Assembly (NCBI GenBank): GCA_013398615.1
Contig: VZSR01001477.1
Span: 2,054,929-2,118,928 of the forward strand
Reading direction: 5' to 3'
Origin: Brachypodius melanocephalos
Taxonomy: Eukaryota > Chordata > Aves > Passeriformes > Pycnonotidae
DNA length: 64,000 nt
The notes beneath the pieces are model-generated. The model worked only from the letters and a program-made list of their open reading frames with translations, was not told where the DNA came from and made no database searches. A program made the translations under genes and the position numbers. Shown piece by piece: positions 38,401 to 51,148 of this stretch; within the stretch, counting starts at the first letter, position 1; the number at the start of each line of letters is the position of its first letter.

Positions 38401-39080
38401 TATTTTTATAGAGCATTGATACATATAATCAACAACTACAAAGTAAAATATACTTGCAAATGAAAATGATGAAAGCAAAATTGTACTCTTCTATATGATT
38501 TGCCCTGGGACATGCTTATAGGACTCTGGAATTCAGACTTCTATCACACTACTTTTTGGCAAGGCTGAGGAACAACATGAATATTAACAGTATTATTTTC
38601 AAGTATGGTTTTTCACCCCTGTTCTTTTCAGTAATAGATGTGGGCTCAGATAAAGACCTGTGTTTATGCCCATAGGTGTGTGGACATTGTGATACTGGGT
38701 TCCACAACATCTAAAAGTTTGACTGATGTATAAGGGATTGAGATCATAAATATCCAGACTCTGAGATATGCACAGGGAAAACACACTGACATGAAACGAT
38801 TATTGAACTAAGAACTTGGGGGTTTAAGGTTGTTACAGTGCCAAAAGGATAATACAGGGCCTTTGCATATGGAAAAGCCCCCAGGTCTCTTTCTGGAGTT
38901 CGCCACTCCCAACTACCATGCTCTGCAATGTTGGAGTTAGGTATATATATAGGTAATAGGAATATGAAAGCCTTTGGATAAGGCACCTTAGAAAACGCTT
39001 CACGATTAAACTATAACAGCTGGTGCCTTCCTCTCATTTTATCTATAACACATGTCCTAGCAATTAGCGATGTTTCAAGG
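35496..39080. other. Unique AT-rich noncoding sequence
   Basis: A GC-richer patch lies at about 36050-36300 with overlapping frames on both strands (99 codons at 36057-36356 minus). I do not recognise any product. The remainder is plain AT-rich background. Confidence 0.5.
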
Positions 39081-39124
39081 AAAAAAACAAACAAACAAAC
39101 AAAGAAATAACAAAAAAACCCAAC
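39081..39124 (+). repeat. (AAAC)n / A-rich tract
   Basis: AAAC tetranucleotides are flanked by A runs and CCC, in the same style as the other A/C-rich tracts. Confidence 0.88.
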
Positions 39125-41046
39125 AAAATACAGCTATTCTGGTATTATATTTTGATGGGAAAATCACACTTAAAGCTGATTGGTGTCAATACTCTTAATG
39201 TGGGCATTCACCGTAACTCAGTAACGTAATCTGGTAATCTAAATATTGAATTGTGCCTTTTGTTTGGTCTAAATTCCATATTTGAAATAATGAGATACCT
39301 AGCCAGTATACTGCTGTAATGTAGGGTGTACACGAATGAATCACAAACTTGTTTTGTGAGCAGTGATCTTCTGAGATAATTTATGGTAAATGTCAACTGC
39401 AATTTCAAGGCAAAATGAGTTTTTGAAAGCAAGCAGTATATTCCACTTTATTTGTCTCAAAACATTGATTTTATATCAATCTTTCTGTACATTAATCTTT
39501 CTTGTCTACATAATTTGCCAGCACATTGGACATCTTCTTTTCTTCAATGTAACAAATAGACATATGACCACCCTCCCTCCCCCCCAAAAAATCAGTTTGT
39601 TGCTAGTTTCTCTTGTTTAAAGGGAGGACATGGATGACAGAGCTGGAACAGAATTGCAACTTCTTCCTCAAAATTCTATAGCAGTCATTATATTTACTAA
39701 CTTAAACCCGAAAAATCTATGTGAAGGCTGAAAATATATTTGCACTTCCCAGCAACCTTTATTAAATAATTGTTCTCCTTTGTCTTTCCAAAACCAGAGA
39801 GCAAGCTTTAATCATTTTGCAACATCTATGATCATTGTACAACAAATTTAATATTTTTTTCAGTCTGGAACACCAAATAATTAAATATTTCTATCAGAGT
39901 TATAAATAAAAGTAAGAAATGGAGTTATGTCCACTAAAGATTGCTGAAGAGATTGTATAAATTAAGCAATATGGACTTCTGGATGGGGGTTCCACTCCTA
40001 GACTGACTATTATAAATATTTGGAAACGAACCAAGAAAGATGTTTAGTCTGTGTCTGCTTTGAATGCAAGTTTTAGTCCAACAAGAATGCTTTGAAACTC
40101 TTTTTTGATTGGATCAGATGGAAAAGAGAACACATAATTAGTGGAACAAGCATATAATTTACGGAAAAGAGAGAACCTCTGAGGAAGCAGCATGTACAAA
40201 TGAGATATCCAGCAGCAAAAGGGATCAGGGAGTGATGAAATTTTTCCAGATATGGTAGCAGGTAAAGTTAATTATTTTAAAATAGTCAGCAAATCTATAC
40301 GCTAACAAAATAATGAGTAATCTACACACCTGAGGTTTTAGTTTAGCAGTCCTCAGTAACATACTTAATCTATGTTAATCTCATTTTCTTAGTCAAATGC
40401 CTCAGGCTTTCACTTAATCCAAAATTCCAGTTAATCTAAAAAGACCACAAAGATAGCATCAGGGTGGGAAGAGTTTGGCAGGGATCTCATTTAACATGAT
40501 ATGAGCTGCATACATTAATGAGTCAGAGGCAAATTCACCAGCTAGATAAAACATGTAATACCGACAGGTAGACAAATGGAAAATGAGCCGTGGATCTCCT
40601 TGTTAGCACATTATCACAAATTACTGATTTAGCTCAGAAAATGGCCAAATCATTTTGCACATCAGAGGAATACAGTAGCTTCCTTGAAATTTTTATAGAC
40701 TAAGAGACGTGTGAGAAAACACCCTCATCACACACACCCAATCACAGCCCCCCATTTAAGAGTTTTTAATGCATATATAGGGTATATTGTAATTAACAAA
40801 AGGGGAAAAAAAGATAGGAAAATATTCAGAACAGTTGTCTAGAGAAAAGCTGAAGGAAGATGGGGAAGGAAGTAGATTGTGCTCTGCACAGGGGCCATGG
40901 TGAAGCAGTATCTGAAAATAAGCATGACAGAAGAGGAATAGAGGAGCAGTTAATTTTGTAGTGCTTCTTCAACATGATAGTAAAATGACTACATTACATA
41001 CTACTGTAAGAAATACATAAAATCTATGTAATAAAAACATATGAAT
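39125..41046. other. Unique AT-rich noncoding sequence
   Basis: No gene or repeat recognised. The 40480-40680 part has a mixed, non-repetitive composition with octamer-like and AP-1-like words, which could be a conserved noncoding element but cannot be judged from one genome. Confidence 0.45.
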
Positions 41047-41114
41047 AAAAACTTCAGTATAATTATATATATATATATATATATGTATATGTATAGCAGT
41101 AAAACTTCAGTATA
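41047..41114. repeat. (AT)n microsatellite between direct repeats
   Basis: An AT dinucleotide run (about 41064-41095) is bounded by two copies of AAAACTTCAGTATA, at 41048-41061 and 41101-41114. This may be a tandem duplication whose intervening segment expanded as an AT repeat. Confidence 0.8.
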
Positions 41115-44100
41115 TAACTATCATCTTTTTCATAACCCACCCTTCGAAATTGTTCCGCTCTGTTTGGATTGATAGGTTTGGACCAGAAACATCTAATGGA
41201 GCAAAACCTGTGAGTGTTATCCTTTCTTCTTTCCTCATCACTCCTCCTGCCTGCACGTCTTAGATGATGCAGACCTACATCTTCCATTGCAAAAGAGCAT
41301 CTGTAGGTTAGAAGAACTCCTTTGTGGATGATATCAAAGTGGGGTTTCTAGTAAAATTCTTTTGGGTAAATTGTCCCATCTGTAACCTGGAAGTCTATCT
41401 AGAGCTTCAAGAAAAGATGGGATCTTACCTGTAACTTTACAGCAATTGGCACTTGAGATTCAGCAGAAGCTGTTTGGCAAGTAGAGATAAAGAGGTAAAA
41501 GACAGACAGAATCATCTTTTCTCATCTTTGTAACCACCTTGAAAAGGTAACTAAGGATGTTACTGTGCTTACAGTGCTTTTGTAAATGAGGTTTGTGAGA
41601 GCTGCTGTACTTTTTTCTACTGCTCCTCCTGACTTGGTGAGGAGAAGTGACTTGGTCTAGCACGTAAATATAAATGCTTTGATGTGTGAAACAAAAAGGA
41701 GTGGAGTTGGGAGATTTATTTGTTTTTAACCAATATGATGGCAGACAAATAGCATTCCCTCAAATTGCAGCTGTTCTGGATAAGAGGAAAATGATTTGGC
41801 TTGAGCATTTACAGCCCTGCTTTTCCATGTAATCTTTTTCCTGCAGGAATAATGGCAGGGGTTTGCTAGGCCCAGATTTCCTTGGCAGTGACGGCTGCAG
41901 CAAAAGTGCACCACGTCTGTGACCACTGGCCTTGGCTGGAAGGGAGTCAAGCAGTGACGTAGTTGTGGCTGTGTGGGAGAGTTGCCTGGCTGGAGCTGAG
42001 CTTTCAGGGAATAAACCTTGGAGACCTGCCAATTAAAGAGCCTTTTCCTCATGCTGACTGCAGATAGCACTGGCAGGGAGAGGCAGGGCTGGACATCTGC
42101 CAGAGCAGGGGATGCCAAGGGGTGCTGACTCACAGAGCCTCATTCTTACAGCACAGCCCTCGTCCCATCCTGAAATCTGTCCATTGGTGGTGGTCATCAC
42201 TGCAGGAGGCTCACCAGAGCTCCCGCTGTGTGACATACACCGGGATTTGCTGGAAGCTGTGGCCAGGAAGAAGCTTTGGAGGATGGTTTGTCAACTATTT
42301 TATTAATCTCAGCTTCAGAAAGCAGTGTTAAAAGAAGAGTCATATTTTTCATTATTTCCTGCCGAGATTCCCATGAATACAAGCACGTGTTTATGTGATA
42401 TTAGCAGGTGCATACTTAAAATTGACAGAAATTCTGAATTCTGTCAGAAACACTTATACATCTAAATGTTGTGCTAACACACTGAGTATGACTGGCTCGT
42501 AGCCTTCATACAGTTGGCCTTTACTCCAAACTCAGGTTTCCTGAGGTCCCATTTTATCTGGTAGTGGCAGTCTGCTCACCAAAGTTCTGGTCCAGTGGCG
42601 TGAAAAGTCTGCAAGTAGCAAAACACTGCTTTCTCTCCTAGCGTAGCCCGTTTGAAAATACAGAGTCTTCTGCTCCCAAGGTCATCTATCTGTTTTTACA
42701 ATTTTGTTCTCCTCATGATAGATAGGAATGGTAAAACTAAGAAGAATTATGAAAGAAATACTTCACAAAATGTGAGACTGGGGACTCTGTAGCAGTTCCA
42801 GTAAAGGGTGTGGTTATTCTGGGGCTTCGTTGGGTGGGAGAGGTTAGGATGACTTCCTTGAGCAAGGTAGGAAGAGAAATGCCTATCTCAATGTTCATCC
42901 ACATCATCTTCAGGACCACTGCATGGATTAAAATTGTTTAGTTGTTGCTGTATGGGGGATAAAACTCATTTTCATACTCAGATACTGGATATTACTCCTC
43001 ACGAGATTCCAGACAGTGGTCATTTCCACATATTTGTGGATCTAGTTTGTGTCATCTACCTTGACAAGCTACATAGCATTGGATAAAGTTAAGCAATTAA
43101 TTCTGAAAAACATTTTTCAGATTACATGTTTCACTTCATCAATTGCAATAGAATAATCCATTATTTTTTCTCTTGTATATAATGACACAGGAATCCTCTC
43201 TTGCCTAGATAAATGGTTGCATTTGCATAACTGCAATTTGAAAATGAGGCCTCTCGAGAGTTTTAGAAGAATATGATGCAAAAGTAGATACCGTCATATT
43301 TTTCAGTATTTTGGATATTAATTTCAGATACATTAATTTCTTGTAATAATTAGTTAATATCCTCTTTTTTAATATTCCTTACTTGTAATTCATCAAGCAT
43401 ATAAACAGTTCCAGGAAGTTCTGTCACATCTTCTAAGAAAAGTTTGCTATCAGAAGTGCTTCAATGATCTTCTACTTTTTGTAAATTAAATTCAAATTTG
43501 AAATTATTTTTATCACATCCCAGAATCATGATTGAACTCCTATTAAACTAATTGACTAAGCCTGAAAATCAGGCTTTTAGATAAAAGTCATCTTTATTTT
43601 CACCGAAATTGTAAAAATATTTAAGAATTGTTTAAGACTATTATATCATCTTTGTTTTAGGAATAATGTACTGATAATGAAAAGTGTTCTGTATAATTAT
43701 TAAAAAAATGGAAATTAATTATTCAAGAAACAAAATCTTTCAAAAGTTTTTAACGATATACTGCTTTCTGCTGCATTTTCTTTTCTAATGCCTGATTCCT
43801 TGTGCAATTCTAACTGCAAGTACAGAATGTAATATTTCTCAGAGGAAACACTAACCTTAACTAGGAAATGACCAGAAGACTGATTTTGAAAACAATCCAT
43901 TAATATTACATAAACCGATCAATAAAATCTTTGACCAGGTTTCTTTTAACTTTATCCAGGCTACTTCAGTGATCCAGAAGGCAAAAGTTCAGCAAGAGAG
44001 ACAGTCAGTACATGGAAGTTCCACTGCCTTGGACACAGCTTTTTTTTTTTAAGTTTTCCACAAACAGTAAAATCTATCTCTACTAACTCCATATGCTACA

Positions 44101-46758
44101 ACTAAACAAGGTGCAAACTTCTAGCAAAAAACCATAAACGTGCAATGAAACCACCATTATTTTTATGATTTTTTTTGTGTGGCATACTGGCATCAGTTAA
44201 CATTCTTTGTTATCTTCCATTTCTGAAAGCATTTTTTGAAATACACGTATTTACACTTATACATTACGTTCATGTCTTATGATATGGAAGAAGGAAGGAT
44301 TCATAATGAGAGTCAGAAGGATGCTTACTTAGAAACACCACTGAATCTTTATTCCTGAGGCCTTGTGATTTTCTTTGTATGATGGTATAAAATTATTTCA
44401 ATCAGCTGAAAGTTTTCATTCTCTTCCTTGAAGAAGGAAAGCATAGGGATTTTCAGGGTGCACATTTAACAGTGCACTTATCTTGTGCAGGATATAGAAG
44501 TCTTAGGTTATCTAGTCACTTCCATTTGCAATATTACAGCATTGTATTTATCCTTAGAACAGACATGCAAGTCCACTGGGGTGTGCAAGGCTTCCTGGAT
44601 TTGACACTTAGTCTTGTGGGAGAATATCTCAAAAACTTTAATGCCTCACTAAACAAAGCATTCACAAGCTGGTGCACAAATGCATTGAGCAGTAGCAGGT
44701 CTGTTCTTCCCAGACTAATAAAAGGATTTGGATCATTGCTGCTTATATCTCAGGCACTCCCAGCTCTGAATATGTAGATAAAAAAGCTTGCATCCTCTGG
44801 GAAATAGCTCTTTGAGTTTGATTTGTATATGGAATTAGTGTGTTAATTGATTAAAGGTTAATCTCCATGAAAAGTAAGAGCTAGAGGAACACCGACAGGC
44901 AGAAAACACAGAAATGTCGCTTTGAACTGGAGATCTATTCAGCAATACCAAATGGAATTTGCCAGCAGAAGATAGGAGTAAATAACTCTGAAACAAAAGT
45001 CAGCTCATAGAGAAGAGGTTTTCCAGGCTGAAAGAGGGTTGCCAGCAACACAACAGCTAGCAGTGATCCTCTGTTTGCCCACATAATTCTATGTTAACTT
45101 CAATTTTTTTTATTTTTGCAAGCACTTCACATGAAAGACCAATTTCAAAAATTTGCAAAATTTGCTACAGAAGATTGCATAAAATTGGTCTGACAAAAAG
45201 TATCTTTTTCTAACTGTTCAGCAAGCAAATACTGTAACATAATTATAAATGCAGTTTTAAGACAGGACCAGGCTCCTTCATGCCTCAGCAGAGGAAACCA
45301 GGCCATGATCTTTAAGCATCTGGAGGCTCCAGCTGCATGAACCATCAAAAGAGAGTGGTGATATGCTTTATACACGTGAAGGAAAACTAGATACTTTGAA
45401 GGAAAAAATGAGGTGTGTAAACATTACTTAACATGCCCATGACAGCTAAATATGGCCATTTCACAATGTCTGGTATCAAGAAATTCTGGCTGCAACCCTA
45501 GTGCATATAATCAGAAAATGTTGGAATAAAATCAGAGATTGTGGAGAGGAGAGTGATTTTCTGTGTCACTGATTACCTTAGAAGGTGATTTAGTTTTAAA
45601 AAAAGGGAGAATTTTTTATTAAAAGAAGTAGAAAGTATGAGAAGCTTCATACATTAACCAAATCACTGAAAGCTGATCATTATATAATGCTTAGAAATAG
45701 TATTAGCAAGCTAGAGTTTTGTCTTCCATTACAGTGCACCTCCTTGAAAGACAGAGATGAAACTGAAGTATATGCTTTCCATCTTATTAAGGAAAAAAAA
45801 AAGACTCATCTCTTGTTTTGCTACAAGATTAAGACCATGGTTTAATGTATCGATTATCTTGTATAATACTCTCCTGTGTATCATTTTACATTCAAATTTG
45901 TTAGTATATACATGTCAAAGGGAAGTATGTTTCACAACATCTTTTATTTATATTTATAAAACCTGTTCGAAAATACAGTTGCAACAAAACCATCTGCAAA
46001 TCTTGTTAGACATTGTTGCAGTATCATTTTAGTCAAGCCAGTTCCCAAAGGGCTAATCTACGTGCAGTGTAAGAAAAGAAAATTTTTCCTTTTTCAGGGC
46101 ATGAAAAGGATGCATCAGGTAGGGTGAAAAGCTCTCTAGATTAGGACAAAAGGAAAATGAGTCATATCAAGAGACAATGTCTTCTGTGTTTACATTCTTG
46201 CCTCACAGAGATTTGGCTGATGAACAAGGGCAGGTCAGGTTGTTAAAGGGAGATAGAACGTGTTCAGTTGTGACATCCACATCTTTCACTGGCAGCAACC
46301 CTGGGAGCTGCCTTCCCTGAGCCACCTCCAGAGTAACCACTCTGTGCTTTCCTGGGAATGGCCCCTCTGCCAGGGGTGACCACTGACCAGAACATTGCTC
46401 CTCTGGAACTGTGGAAATCACTCTGAAGGTCTTTCTGGAGTGAGGTACAGGTAGCCACACTTTCACTGGCTCTAAATTTCATGATAATTAGGGATGGAGC
46501 TCACAATTCAGGACTGTTCTTTATGCTTTGAAATCCTAAAGAGAGAATGTAGTCTTAGGCACGACACATGCCCAGCTGTCCATTTGAGTCTGGTTTTCAA
46601 ACAGGGATGAGGCATAGGCAGCACACACTGTGAATCTGTAAGAACAAGACCTGGCAGTGTTCCCTGACAATAATCTTTTTAGGCCCAGGGCTGACATTGT
46701 AGCCTTTATATCTTTAAAGCCGGGACCACAGACACACCAAGAAAGAGACTTGAATTTA
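41115..46758. other. Long unique noncoding stretch
   Basis: No coding gene is recognised. A GC-richer patch at 41840-42300 contains an AATAAA (42010-42015) and overlapping short frames on both strands (135 codons at 41726-42133 minus). It may be an old LTR or other repeat. A second GC-richer patch is at 46200-46480. Elsewhere the DNA is AT-rich. Confidence 0.5.
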
Positions 46759-46759
46759 A

Positions 46760-46795
<36 letters not shown>

Positions 46796-46848
46796 ACAAC
46801 AACAACAAAAAAACCCACAAACAAACAAACAAAAACCACCAAAAAACA
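46760..46848 (+). repeat. (AAC)n microsatellite grading into A/C-rich tract
   Basis: About 15 AAC units, with one AAAC interruption, are followed by A-runs, CCC and AAAC units. Frames crossing it encode only poly-Thr/Asn or poly-Val and are artefacts. Confidence 0.95.
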
Positions 46849-49800
46849 TAAACTGAGAATTCTGGTTAAAATTTCAGCTCCCTGGGAGTTCCCAAATTTG
46901 ACTATATTAAAGTGCATATTGACTCAAAGTTTTCTATTTCGCTTTCACATTGAGAAAGGCTGGGTTTTTTTACTGTGCTCTGGAGAGAATTATTGGGCTA
47001 AATTTTCACTGGGGAAAGGAATTGCAGACAAAGCCAGACATCCTTCCATAAAGATTAAAAGTAAAGTTTTTGTCCTATAATCAGTGATGCAAGGTTGAAA
47101 GTCTAGTATGACTTTCAAACAAATGGCAAGTTCCAGGGGTTTCAAAATGTATTTTTAGAAGAAACATATGCTAATCAAGATATGCCCCACATAGTTCAAA
47201 CAGCATGATTCACAAGGGAACTTCATTAGCCTCAAAGATGAATAGCGCTACAACTCCTGGGAGATCCAATAAAATAGATGATTTTTTAGGAAAAAAAGAA
47301 ATCTTCATTCTCCTAGTTAATCCCCATGGGCTTCCAAGAGGATTTGGGCCTTTTTTCTGTTCTTCCATTACTATTTTGCTGTCACACAGAAGGTAGATTG
47401 CCATCTCAGAAAAAGGCAGCATTACTTTCCATTCTGCCTGGAGTGGACAGACAGATCATTAATGCTGTATAATAACAGGTTGAACATGTCCTGTCTTCAG
47501 CAAAACCGACAGGTGAGCAACTCATCATCCAAAGGGCACTAGACAGGTAGGGTCACAACATGTCCCAAAACCATAAACCCAGCAGATTTACTAGAATAAA
47601 AGTAGTCTTTAATTTGTAGGTAATTTAGAATATTATGCCTTGATAAAATAATACTTGCTATCTCTGAACTATGATAAATAGAGGGGGAAAAAAGTGGAAA
47701 TACAATATATTAAGATTAATTTTGGTCATAATCCATTGTAAAAAGAGCAATCATTGCCAATTTATGTAATGCAACATCTACTGTATTCACTTTAATACAC
47801 AATAATGAATGAGATTTTTAAATATTATTTCTACTCTTTTTTTCTTTCTGTATAAGAAGCTAGTTTTAGAAAATGAAAATGAAATGGAAAGTAGAAACAC
47901 GCAGAAAAATTTCAACATTGTGCCTGACTTTGTACAGCCTGTGAACTTTTCCTTGAACAGAGAAGCCAAAGGGCAAAGCCGCTGCTGACATCTTGCAGGC
48001 TTCATTTAAATCCTAAATCAGCCTCTCCTCTGTGACAGGAACAAATTCTGAGATACCACAACAAATTCACTCCTGGAAAAGTTTCACAGAAGAGCCTCGG
48101 GGCTCTTGTGATATTTCATTCCTGCACCTGAACTGTGAGTAAGGACACATGGAAGCTGTTCAGGAATGACTGGGAGTAGGATGAAGTCACCGTGTCTTTG
48201 CTGTCAGGTCTGAAGTCAAACTGACTGACTGTCCATAACCCATTTACATTCCAGAACTCACTAAGGCCAAGCTGAGGAATATGAACAGCTCCTGGCTTTC
48301 CCTGGCACACCCGTGGGCCGTATCAGAGAGGATTTGATCTGAAGGCTCCTGTTGGCATGAGAGGCTGGTGGAGCTGGTCCCTGGCTGCTTGCTGGGCTTT
48401 GGGCCAGGATCACCCAGTGGAGGAATGCCATAGCTGGAATCAGTTTGGCTTCTGGCAGCAAGAAATCAGCATCCACTCATGGACCATTAGTCTCATTAAT
48501 CCCATTCTCCTCAGCACTAACTGAAGAGTTCCTCTATTCTTAGACAGTAAGGTAGCTTTTCTGTGGTTCTGTTAGGGAATTAGCAAGGCCTTTCCATTTA
48601 AAATAATTAGTAGGACCTACAAAGGATTTCAAGTTTCTGCATGGCTGCTTCTTATAATTTATGTGGACATTTTTCCATGAAAACAGTTTGCAGCTGGAAC
48701 TCAAACTGCAACCTTCTTGCTAATGGCAGGCATTTTTTCTGTGGTTGTTCTCCAGTGCTCTGTAATTTGAATCTTTCCATCTATACCCACCCTGTATTAA
48801 GTTTTGAATTTAGAGGTGGACAACAGTGCTACTTCTTTTTTCTCTCTTTGTTTTTTGGTACTGAAAAGATTGTTTACTAAGTGTAGAAAATGATACATTA
48901 CACTGTCCATTGCTCTTTACCTGAGAGTTATTTTGCAGTTTTACAGGTTTTCCTGTCCAGTGAATCCAAACAACTTCTCCCTAACACACATTTTGACTAG
49001 TATTCCATTTCAACTGGCTTTAGCACATCTATTTCCTACTGATTTTCAACTTTGACTGTGTGGTCAGCTCCTGAGTACCATTTCACACTTGTGTAGAGTT
49101 TAGAAGTGCTTCAGTATTAACTATTTAAAATCCTGCATTTTAGACTTAAAATTAAATGGACTTTGCAACAGTAAAATGTGCAAACATAAATATTCTCATT
49201 CTTTAATCTGGTTATTTCACTTGGAAATAATTTTGATACAGCACATTACTAATAAAATATCTCTTGAAAGAACAGTTACCAGAACTGTAGAACTAAAAGA
49301 AGACAATTATTGCATTGAAACTTGAAAAAGAACTTCTGAGGACAATAAAACTTATTGGTGAAATGCAACCACATTGCAGGATGGTTTGAAGAACCTTATA
49401 TCCAAGAATCAGGTTGTTTAGAAGAGATAGAATTTGTAATCAGAAAATATCCTAAAACACACAAATTTGTCAAAATGAAATTAATGAACACAAGCTAGTC
49501 CACAGAGTATAACTTCTAACCATCCATATTGTAGAGGTTGAAAAATTTTGAAACACAGCAGAAACCAGTAATTATATTGATTTTCCTTTTGATAACATTA
49601 CTTTTTTTCTCACAGTACTGTTTTCCTTACTATTGCTGTGTAACTGAAGATTTGTTTGGAAAATTTTGGATTAAAAGACTGTTGAAAAGTTAGCCCCATG
49701 AGCTGCTGATTACAGCAATTGCCGCTCTGTTTACTTGTGCATTGAAATAAAGGATGGAGTTTCCTGCCGTAGATTATGTAAAGCCCAACCATTGTTAATC

Positions 49801-51115
49801 AAAGGAAGCTCCTTTCCCTGCTATCTGGATTGAGATCTGATCAAAATATTCCAGAGAGTTACTAAGGTTGGACAAAGTTTTAACGACAGTCGTTTTTGGC
49901 AGATTTCCTCAAGGGTTCCTGAAAATACTAATCTTTGAGGGGGAGAGTTTGCAAAGGCTGGAGAGCTCACAGCTCGCTCAGAGTGCTGCAGTTCCCTGGC
50001 TCTGTGCAGCTCCCCTGAGCCCATCACCTTACAGCCAGAAAGATCTGGGAAAGCCAGAGAGCACCAAGAGGGCTGCACCTGGGCTGCTTTCTACCATGGA
50101 AAAGGCCACATATACCGGCATCTCATCAATAGTAGTAATTCATAATGGCAGCACAACAATAATATGTTCATATATTAAGAAATGTACATATAGAATATAT
50201 ATTGTACATGCTATCTATTATATAATATGGTAATATATATTTCCACTAACTTTTCTGGAAGAGGAAGTATTGAATGTTTTTCTCCATGTTTGTACAGAAA
50301 ATAGGCATCCTGTAACCCAGCATTAGGAAACTGCATGTGCTACTTCTCACTTATTTCTGCATGAATGTCACAGGAAGGGCAAAACAGAAGTGCCAGAGTG
50401 GTGTGAATTTAATCTACTGACTTTCCAGGAATTCTTCAGCTGTAACACAGTTGAAAACACAATTTTAAACCAGGATTTTTTTTCTCTTTGTTGTAGTTAC
50501 TGTAGTCAGAGCTTACATTTGTGATAATGATTACTCAAGAAAAATAGAATCATATGACACTGTTTTTAAGTCGAGACCGCACGCTCTAGGGTACCACGAA
50601 ACTTACTGTCATATATAAGAAATAGTACATACAAACAGTATAAATATTCATATCAAATCGTAAAGTTAGGATGATGTTTAACATCACTTTGACTTTACTG
50701 TGAGGGCAATTTTAAGTATATATCAAGAAAAATAACTTTTAGGCTATAAATTCACTTGACCAATAAATAAAATAGTTATTGAACCACTTAAATGCATATT
50801 GCCAATTCCTGTTTCATTTTAAATAACTCGCTAAAATTAATTTCATTTGGAAGCCCATTTTTCTTGAGATAGAGATTTCTTATTGCTTCAGCTTTTTCTT
50901 CTTTTTTGCAGTTTTCTCTTTTCTTTTAGTATATTCACCTTCATGACACTTTCATTTAATATATTCCTCTCCCTTTCAACTGTTTCAACTTCAGACAACG
51001 CAGTACAACAACAGCAGAATATAACACCAAGGACAGGTGATATGCTGTGTTTATTGACATACAATAAAGAGCTTTATTTCCAACATTTTTTTTATATTTA
51101 AAAAAAGACTTAGAA
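46849..51115. other. Unique noncoding sequence with GC-richer patches
   Basis: Patches at 48030-48480 and 49880-50110 are clearly richer in G/C than their surroundings. I could not match them to a gene or to a repeat family I know. A 121-codon plus frame (49868-50233) spans the second and is unrecognised. Confidence 0.5.
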
Positions 51116-51148
51116 GTATATATATATACACATATGTATATATATATC
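51116..51148. repeat. (TA)n microsatellite
   Basis: Alternating TA runs with CACATATG in the middle, forming a near-palindrome. Confidence 0.85.

Noticed and set aside
46536..46851. Frames with poly-Val (minus) and poly-Thr (plus)
   Set aside because: The homopolymeric parts are translations of the (AAC)n microsatellite.
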